DNA of 64,000 bases, taken from positions 2,823,370 through 2,887,369 of the forward strand of contig NC_020055.1 of NCBI RefSeq assembly GCF_000331025.1, read 5' to 3'. Positions 59,246 to 64,000 of this stretch are shown in pieces (the first letter of the stretch is position 1; each line of letters starts with the position of its first letter). Under the pieces are notes generated by a model that saw only the letters and a program-made list of their open reading frames with translations, did no database searches and had not been told where the DNA came from. The translations under genes were made by a program, and so were the position numbers. Origin of the DNA: Maridesulfovibrio hydrothermalis AM13 = DSM 14728 (GTDB taxonomy: Bacteria > Desulfobacterota > Desulfovibrionia > Desulfovibrionales > Desulfovibrionaceae).

Positions 59246-61669
59246 TCATAATTTTTTATTATTTACAGAAACAAATTCGAACAGTCCGTCAATAGACCAT
59301 ACAATTGAAATCATTCCTTCATCAGCCGTTGTATATAATTTTATATGTTTTTTTGCCAATTCTACTTTAACTTTTTTTGCAACAAAATTATATCTATTTA
59401 AAAGCCCGCAAGCTGCCAGAGCAATATCAGGATCAACTTTTTCATAGAGTGCAGGTGAAAATGCTCCTGCACTTCCGTGATGCGGCAGGATAAGAACCTG
59501 TGCTGATAAATCCCGCCCACTATTTAATACAGCCCTAACTCCTTTACGATCTAAATCACCGGAAATATTTAATAGAGGTTTTCCATTCCAGATCAGTCTC
59601 AAAAAAAGCGACCTGTCATTCCTGCTTCCCTCAAAGTCAACAGATGGATGTATCACTTCCATTACAAGCCCCGGCTCAAGCTCAATAACTTGTCCCATAT
59701 GTAACTTTTGCGGCAAAATTTTATTTTGCACAAAAGCTTTTTGAAACCGTTGCCCGGTTATCCCGTCCGGAATATCCCCATTTGAATAAAAATGACCAAT
59801 CGTAAATTTCTCAAGCAGAAAGGCAAGACCGCCGGCATGATCATGGTCACCGTGAGTCATAAAAAGATAATCCACCTGCGGCCGATGTCCGCTTACCAGC
59901 CACGGCCCCACAATTGATGCCCCCATATCAAAAGTTTTACCGAATCCTCCGCCACCGTCAACAACTGTGCGTGAACCGTTTGGACCGGTGATGACCACGC
60001 ACTGCGACTGCCCTGTATCAAGCAGATCCATGCGCACCGCCTTTCCCCCGAATTCACCGTAAATTCTCACGCAAGCTAAAAGCAGAAGGGGCAGCACTAA
60101 AAATCCGGCTTGCTGCTTTTTACCGTTCAAAAGCAAAAGGACCAATCCCAGCAGCAGATAGTAAATCAATAAATCTTCCCATAAAGGACGGTATGACGCA
60201 TACTCAGGCAGCAGCCCCGATAACTTGGCGCTATTGACAACCGACAGCATCCACTCAAAACACATCGCGCCCAATCCGAATAATTTCTGAGCAAGAGCAG
60301 AATTTACAAATGAAGCAGCAAGGCCGCCTGCTCCGCATACAGGCATGATAAAAAGTCCCAGCATAGGAACAAATAAAATATTAAAAAATAAATTTGGTGC
60401 AATGACACCGAAATTCCAAACCAGAACAGGCAGCAAAGCAATATTGGCACAGATACTTACGAATAAAACCGCAAGAAAAAAGCGGACAACTTTAATACCT
60501 GTATTTTTCCCAGCCGGCAGCAGCCTGTGAAACTGGGGATAAAATAAAGCAATCCCCGCAACAGCTAATACTGAAAGCTGAAAACCTAGATCAAAAACAC
60601 TTAACGGAGCAAATGCAAGGATAAGCAACACTGCTAAAAAAAGGCCGTCTACAAGCAATCTGCCCCGATTCATAAGCAGCAGGATTCCCCAAAATCCAAA
60701 CATGCAGACTGCGCGCAAAAGAGAAGGAGTGAACTGCCCCAGCCATAAATAGAAAAGAACCAGCGGAGCGGAAAGGAGAACCCCCATTTTCATACGGGGA
60801 AGGCGTAAGTAAATATTAGGATAAATAAAACCGGCAAGCCATGCCAGCCCAAACCCTATAGAGACAATAAATCCGACATGAAGCCCGGATAAAGCCAGCA
60901 CATGAGACACTCCGGCCCGACGAATTAATTCCACGGTATCATGAGAAAGGAAAAATCTGTCACCAGTCAGCAGTGCAGGAAACAATGCACCGCCTTGCGT
61001 AGGAGGGGTATTTTGCAAAATATGTTTACGCAGATCCGACCGCAGTTTTTGCAGAAAATCCGGTTCATATGATTGCAAACCACCTTTTTTTAAAGGTCCA
61101 CGCGTGTATGTCCGGTATGAAATATTTTTTATGCGGCAATAAAAATCATAATCCCAAACACCGCTATTACGAAATCCACTGGAAGGTTTAACCCTTACAT
61201 GCAGATTAACTTTCTGACCCGCAAACGGTATCTGATCCGGCTTATCCCATGTCCAGTTCAAATAGCCCTTCAGCGCGGTCCGCCCTGTTGAACCGGTGCA
61301 GACCACGTCAGTCAGCAGAATTTTAAGCCGGTTTCCGGGCGCACCTTTGATACTATGGACCTCAGCATCAACTTCGACCTTCTCACGGTCAGCCATCCAT
61401 TTCGGCATAGGGCCGGCCTCAGGGGGCAGAGAATATAGTGCGTAGAAATGACCCAAGCCAAAAATAAGAATCAGAAGCCCTAGAGTCCCTTTTTCAATAC
61501 GCAATGCTAGAAGGATAAAAGCATAGACGGCAAATGCAGCAAGTGAAGGGATAAGCCATTTGATAGAAAGAATACCGAAAACAAAAGCCGGAAGCAGTTT
61601 TTGCCAGAAAAGGAGGCCCGGCAGACCGGACCTCCCAATTACATGAGCATTTTCATCAAGAGAATTCAT
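59246..61669 (-). CDS. comEC: ComEC/Rec2 DNA uptake channel protein
   Basis: 807 residues with a signal/TM start, an N-terminal DUF4131-like domain (OB-like, about 35-190), the ComEC membrane core (HVLALSGLHVGFIVS near 225, the family motif HxxxxSGLH; about eleven helices to 540) and a C-terminal metallo-beta-lactamase-type domain (VVDGGGGFGKTFD, then FMTHGDHDHAGGL near 620-632). All three modules of full-length ComEC are present, so natural DNA uptake is plausible, although no other com gene is visible here. The murA stop lies 18 bp before its start on the other side of the junction (murA is upstream on the same strand). Confidence 0.9.
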   Translation of the reverse strand: MNSLDENAHVIGRSGLPGLLFWQKLLPAFVFGILSIKWLIPSLAAFAVYAFILLALRIEKGTLGLLILIFGLGHFYALYSLPPEAGPMPKWMADREKVEVDAEVHSIKGAPGNRLKILLTDVVCTGSTGRTALKGYLNWTWDKPDQIPFAGQKVNLHVRVKPSSGFRNSGVWDYDFYCRIKNISYRTYTRGPLKKGGLQSYEPDFLQKLRSDLRKHILQNTPPTQGGALFPALLTGDRFFLSHDTVELIRRAGVSHVLALSGLHVGFIVSIGFGLAWLAGFIYPNIYLRLPRMKMGVLLSAPLVLFYLWLGQFTPSLLRAVCMFGFWGILLLMNRGRLLVDGLFLAVLLILAFAPLSVFDLGFQLSVLAVAGIALFYPQFHRLLPAGKNTGIKVVRFFLAVLFVSICANIALLPVLVWNFGVIAPNLFFNILFVPMLGLFIMPVCGAGGLAASFVNSALAQKLFGLGAMCFEWMLSVVNSAKLSGLLPEYASYRPLWEDLLIYYLLLGLVLLLLNGKKQQAGFLVLPLLLLACVRIYGEFGGKAVRMDLLDTGQSQCVVITGPNGSRTVVDGGGGFGKTFDMGASIVGPWLVSGHRPQVDYLFMTHGDHDHAGGLAFLLEKFTIGHFYSNGDIPDGITGQRFQKAFVQNKILPQKLHMGQVIELEPGLVMEVIHPSVDFEGSRNDRSLFLRLIWNGKPLLNISGDLDRKGVRAVLNSGRDLSAQVLILPHHGSAGAFSPALYEKVDPDIALAACGLLNRYNFVAKKVKVELAKKHIKLYTTADEGMISIVWSIDGLFEFVSVNNKKL

Positions 61670-61687
61670 AATCAGCGAATATGCCGA

Positions 61688-62938
61688 CTACTCTTTCTCA
61701 CGCCAAACCCGTGCACCTACGCCGCAAAGCTTGGCCTCAAGATTCTCATACCCTCTGTCGAGGTGATAAATACGCTGAACCTCAGTACGGCCGGAAGCGG
61801 CAAGTCCCGCCACGACAAGCGAAGCACTGGCACGCAAGTCTGACGCCATCACCGGCGCTCCGGTAAATTTCTCAACGCCGCGCACCATTGCTGTACGGCC
61901 TTTGAGTTTAATATCTGCTCCGAGCCGCACAAGTTCCTGCACATGCATGAACCTGTTCTCGAAAATCTTTTCCTGAATAGTCCCTGCCCCGTTAGACAGG
62001 CACATCATAGTCATAAGTTGCGCCTGCATATCAGTAGGAAATCCCGGATACGGCTGGGTGGTAATATCAATACCGACCATATCTCCATCGCGGCGCACGC
62101 GGACTCCGCCTTCTTCCTCCTGCATCCAGACACCCATTTTGCGCATTTTGTAGACAACCGCATCAAGCTCTTTAAAAGGACAGTCTTCTATAAGCAGTTC
62201 TCCGTCTGTCATAGCTGCGGCAACCATATAAGTTCCGGCCTCAATACGGTCCGGCATAATTTTATAGTCACATCCTTTCAGTGAAGAAACACCTTCAACT
62301 TTAATAATACTGGTGCCATGCCCACTGATTTTAGCTCCGCAGGCAATGAGGAAATTGGCTAGATCCACTACTTCAGGTTCGCGGGCCGCATTCTCGATAA
62401 TGGAATCCCCATCGGCAATTGTTGCGGCCATAAGCACATTCTGTGTTCCGCCCACAGTGGGAAAATCAAAATGAATGTGTGCACCTTTCAGCTGGTCACA
62501 ACGTCCATGAATATAACCTGAATTCAAATCGAAGGTCGCTCCCATCTGCTCAAAGGCGGTAAGATGCAGATCAACAGGACGCGCCCCGATAGCACACCCG
62601 CCGGGCAGCGCAACCTTGGCTTCACCTTTCAGTGCCAGCAGAGGTCCGAGGCAAAGCACGGAAGCACGCATTGTTTTGACCAGCTCATATGGAGCCTCAA
62701 TTTTAATATCTTTTACAATGCTGGTGACATTATTTCCATCAAATGACGTTTCACACCCCAAAATACCGAGGAGCTTGAGAGTTGTGTGAATGTCTCTTAG
62801 ACGGGGAACGTTAGTCAGACTGACCGGTCCTTCAGGTAGAATACAGGCAAGCAGAATCGGCAAAGCTGCGTTTTTGGAACCGCTTACCCTGATCGGACCA
62901 TTAAGGGGCACTCCCCCTTCAATTACTAATTTGTCCAT
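61688..62938 (-). CDS. murA: UDP-N-acetylglucosamine 1-carboxyvinyltransferase
   Basis: 416 residues. First committed step of peptidoglycan synthesis, cytosolic. Lys22-Asn23 (SGSKNAALP), the catalytic Cys115 in [14 protein letters not shown] and the DMQAQLMT motif are in place. Cys115 (rather than the Asp of fosfomycin-insensitive forms) is the target of fosfomycin. Start ATG at 62938 with AAGGAAATAAA upstream. It lies 18 bp ahead of comEC and is probably co-transcribed. Confidence 0.96.
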   Translation of the reverse strand: MDKLVIEGGVPLNGPIRVSGSKNAALPILLACILPEGPVSLTNVPRLRDIHTTLKLLGILGCETSFDGNNVTSIVKDIKIEAPYELVKTMRASVLCLGPLLALKGEAKVALPGGCAIGARPVDLHLTAFEQMGATFDLNSGYIHGRCDQLKGAHIHFDFPTVGGTQNVLMAATIADGDSIIENAAREPEVVDLANFLIACGAKISGHGTSIIKVEGVSSLKGCDYKIMPDRIEAGTYMVAAAMTDGELLIEDCPFKELDAVVYKMRKMGVWMQEEEGGVRVRRDGDMVGIDITTQPYPGFPTDMQAQLMTMMCLSNGAGTIQEKIFENRFMHVQELVRLGADIKLKGRTAMVRGVEKFTGAPVMASDLRASASLVVAGLAASGRTEVQRIYHLDRGYENLEAKLCGVGARVWREKE

Positions 62939-63261
62939 TTTATTTCCTTATTTTTAGTACAGAGGCGTTACATGCTTTTGACAGTTTATATCGCCTCCGG
63001 CGGCCAAAGGTGATAATCCCTTTTGGAAACCTTAATAATTTTCTTTTAAATAAATATAAAAATGTTCGTTGCACATAATGGCAGAATAGTGAACCTGATG
63101 TTTTGTTTATTTTCTTTTTTTATAAAGCACAGAAATCATTCTTGATCAAATAAGATGAAAGGCCACCATCAGAACGAATCCTTTATGTGCTATTTTCCGT
63201 TTTTTTTCAAAAACTTCTTGACCATCTAGCCGTGCTTGTTTAAACACACTCTTCAACACGC
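62939..63261. other. Intergenic region
   Basis: 323 bp, AT-rich, divergent murA and tRNA genes. No gene is visible. The tRNA promoter at 63218-63246 is the only element I can support. Confidence 0.45.
63218..63246 (+). promoter_or_regulatory. Promoter of the tRNA-His pair
   Basis: TTGACC (63218-63223), 17-bp spacer, TAAACA (63241-63246), about 16 bp before the first tRNA. The -35 is strong; the -10 is poor. Confidence 0.5.
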
Positions 63262-63338
63262 GGTGGGTGTAGCTCAGTTGGTAGAGCACTTGGTTGTGGC
63301 CCAAGTGGCCGGGGGTTCAAGTCCCCTCACTCACCCCA
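63262..63338 (+). tRNA. tRNA-His (GTG)
   Basis: 77 nt from G-1 to CCA. Acceptor stem GTGGGTG pairs with CACTCAC (one G-U); D arm AGCTCAGTTGGTAGAGC; anticodon GTG at 63296-63298 in the loop TTGTGGC; T arm GGGGGTTCAAGTCCCCT. The extra 5' G paired with the C73 discriminator is the identity element of tRNA-His. CCA is encoded. Confidence 0.95.
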
Positions 63339-63379
63339 TTTGACATTTAAGAGATCATTTAACGTGATGCTCTTTTTAC

Positions 63380-63456
63380 GGTGGGTGTAGCTCAGCTGGT
63401 AGAGCACTTGGTTGTGGCCCAAGTGGCCGGGGGTTCAAGTCCCCTCACTCACCCCA
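63380..63456 (+). tRNA. tRNA-His (GTG), second copy
   Basis: 77 nt, identical to the first copy but for one base in the D loop (TTGG to CTGG). Same anticodon GTG, G-1 and CCA. Only 41 bp separate the two genes, so they are likely transcribed together and represent a recent duplication. Confidence 0.95.
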
Positions 63457-63465
63457 TAAAATTTC

Positions 63466-63497
63466 AAGGGATCAGATTAATCTGATCCCTTTTTTTA
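63466..63497 (+). terminator. Terminator of the tRNA-His pair
   Basis: A perfect palindrome AAGGGATCAGATT/AATCTGATCCCTT (63466-63491) followed by TTTTTT. It closes the tRNA transcript. Confidence 0.85.
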
Positions 63498-63539
63498 TTG
63501 GACTTGGTCAATGCCCATTTTTTGAAATAGAGCCATAAA

Positions 63540-63582
63540 AAACAGCCCCGAATCAAACACCAGATCCGAGGCTTTTTTTAAG
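63540..63582 (-). terminator. Terminator of the catalase gene
   Basis: On the minus strand GCCTCGGATC pairs with GATTCGGGGC (10 bp with three G-U pairs) around an 8-nt loop, followed by TGTTTTTTA. It lies 20 bp after the catalase stop. Confidence 0.65.
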
Positions 63583-63597
63583 ATTGTTCAGTTAATC

Positions 63598-64000
63598 TTA
63601 TTTAACTTCATCAAGATCAATTCCAAGAGCATCTGCAACTCCTTTGCCGTAAGCAGGATCGGCCTTGAGGCAATTACCGATATGGCGAATCTTAATTTCC
63701 TTCGGAGCATCACCCATGCCACGCGCAGTATTTTCAAACAGCACCTTTTGCTGCTCTGCATTCATTAAATTAAATAACAAACCGGGCTGGGTGTAATAGT
63801 CATCATCCTCGCGGTGATTCCAGCGATCCACGCCGCCGTCAACATCCAAAAGCAGCTCTGCAAAGTCAGGCTGCTCCTGCCACTCGCCGTAACTGTTAGG
63901 CTCATAACCAAGAGCACTGCCATAGTTACCGTCTACACGCATAGTTCCATCACGACTGTAGCCGTGCACAGGGCATCGTGCTGCGTTTACAGGTATAAGG
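63598..64000 (-). CDS. Catalase (heme), 5' end outside the window
   Basis: The last 134 codons are present; the gene continues past base 64000 on the minus strand, so the start is missing. The frame reads [20 protein letters not shown], the well-known PVN-x-P/A-x-CPVH-x-Y-x-RDG segment of monofunctional catalases, then NSYGEW and a C-terminus of the small-subunit type ([31 protein letters not shown]). The heme Tyr lies outside the window. A GTG at 63969 should not be read as the start. It detoxifies hydrogen peroxide, useful to an anaerobe exposed to oxygen. Confidence 0.9.
   Translation of the reverse strand, partial: LIPVNAARCPVHGYSRDGTMRVDGNYGSALGYEPNSYGEWQEQPDFAELLLDVDGGVDRWNHREDDDYYTQPGLLFNLMNAEQQKVLFENTARGMGDAPKEIKIRHIGNCLKADPAYGKGVADALGIDLDEVK

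Overview
The window looks like chromosomal DNA of a marine sulfate reducer of the Desulfovibrionaceae (Desulfovibrio/Maridesulfovibrio type). I infer this from gene content and order: a decaheme cytochrome c directly ahead of rnfCDGEAB with an enlarged RnfB, a Tim44-like protein, many stand-alone CheY/HPt/HD-GYP signalling proteins, a ricT-metG pair, and moderate, rather AT-rich base composition. I see no insertion sequence, prophage, CRISPR array, rRNA or replication origin.

Layout. 1-1.9 kb: 3' part of a protein with a diadenylate-cyclase-like C-terminal domain, then a secreted protein. 2.0-4.2 kb (minus): ilvN and ilvB behind a valine-rich leader peptide and a terminator, a classical translational attenuator. 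4.3-12.6 kb: a glycan locus of two minus-strand genes (methyltransferase, GT28-like protein) diverging from six plus-strand genes (two more GT28-like proteins, two GT4 enzymes, a histidine phosphatase, a polysaccharide-deacetylase-like protein). 13.0-25.0 kb: the least familiar block, seven co-directional genes encoding a minimal FtsX-like permease, a LolD/MacB-like ATPase, a 1619-residue fusion of a metal-site-less M28 peptidase fold to an FtsX permease, two large OPT-like membrane proteins, a soluble two-repeat protein and an orphan PqqD. 25.0-34.6 kb: regulators and envelope genes (MerR-like protein, degenerate HD-GYP, HPt, CheY, Tim44-like, SHOCT-like, HD hydrolase, thioredoxin-reductase-like, degenerate HAD lipoprotein, YibE/F). 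34.7-36.2 kb: alkaline phosphatase. 36.7-43.7 kb: cytochrome c plus rnfCDGEAB, with RnfB fused to a GltD/NfnB-like flavoprotein. 43.7-50.6 kb: a coiled-coil membrane protein, a sigma-54-driven repeat protein, FmdB-like protein, PBP1A, a YkgJ-like protein and purF. 50.6-63 kb: carB, feoA, slyX, metG, ricT, a response regulator, comEC, murA. 63.2-64 kb: two tandem tRNA-His genes and the 3' end of a catalase gene.

How the parts work together. Most genes on the right are housekeeping (pyrimidine and purine synthesis, cell wall, translation). The Rnf operon would couple ferredoxin/NAD(H) redox to ion movement, with links to periplasmic cytochromes and, through the RnfB fusion, to a second flavin-based electron acceptor. 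The 13-25 kb operon looks like an uncharacterised envelope machine: an ABC-type motor with two permease-like subunits, a peptide-binding-like periplasmic part, two oligopeptide-transporter-like proteins and a cytosolic peptide-binding chaperone. It is the best candidate here for an undescribed system. Function there is inference; gene order and degenerate motifs are seen directly.
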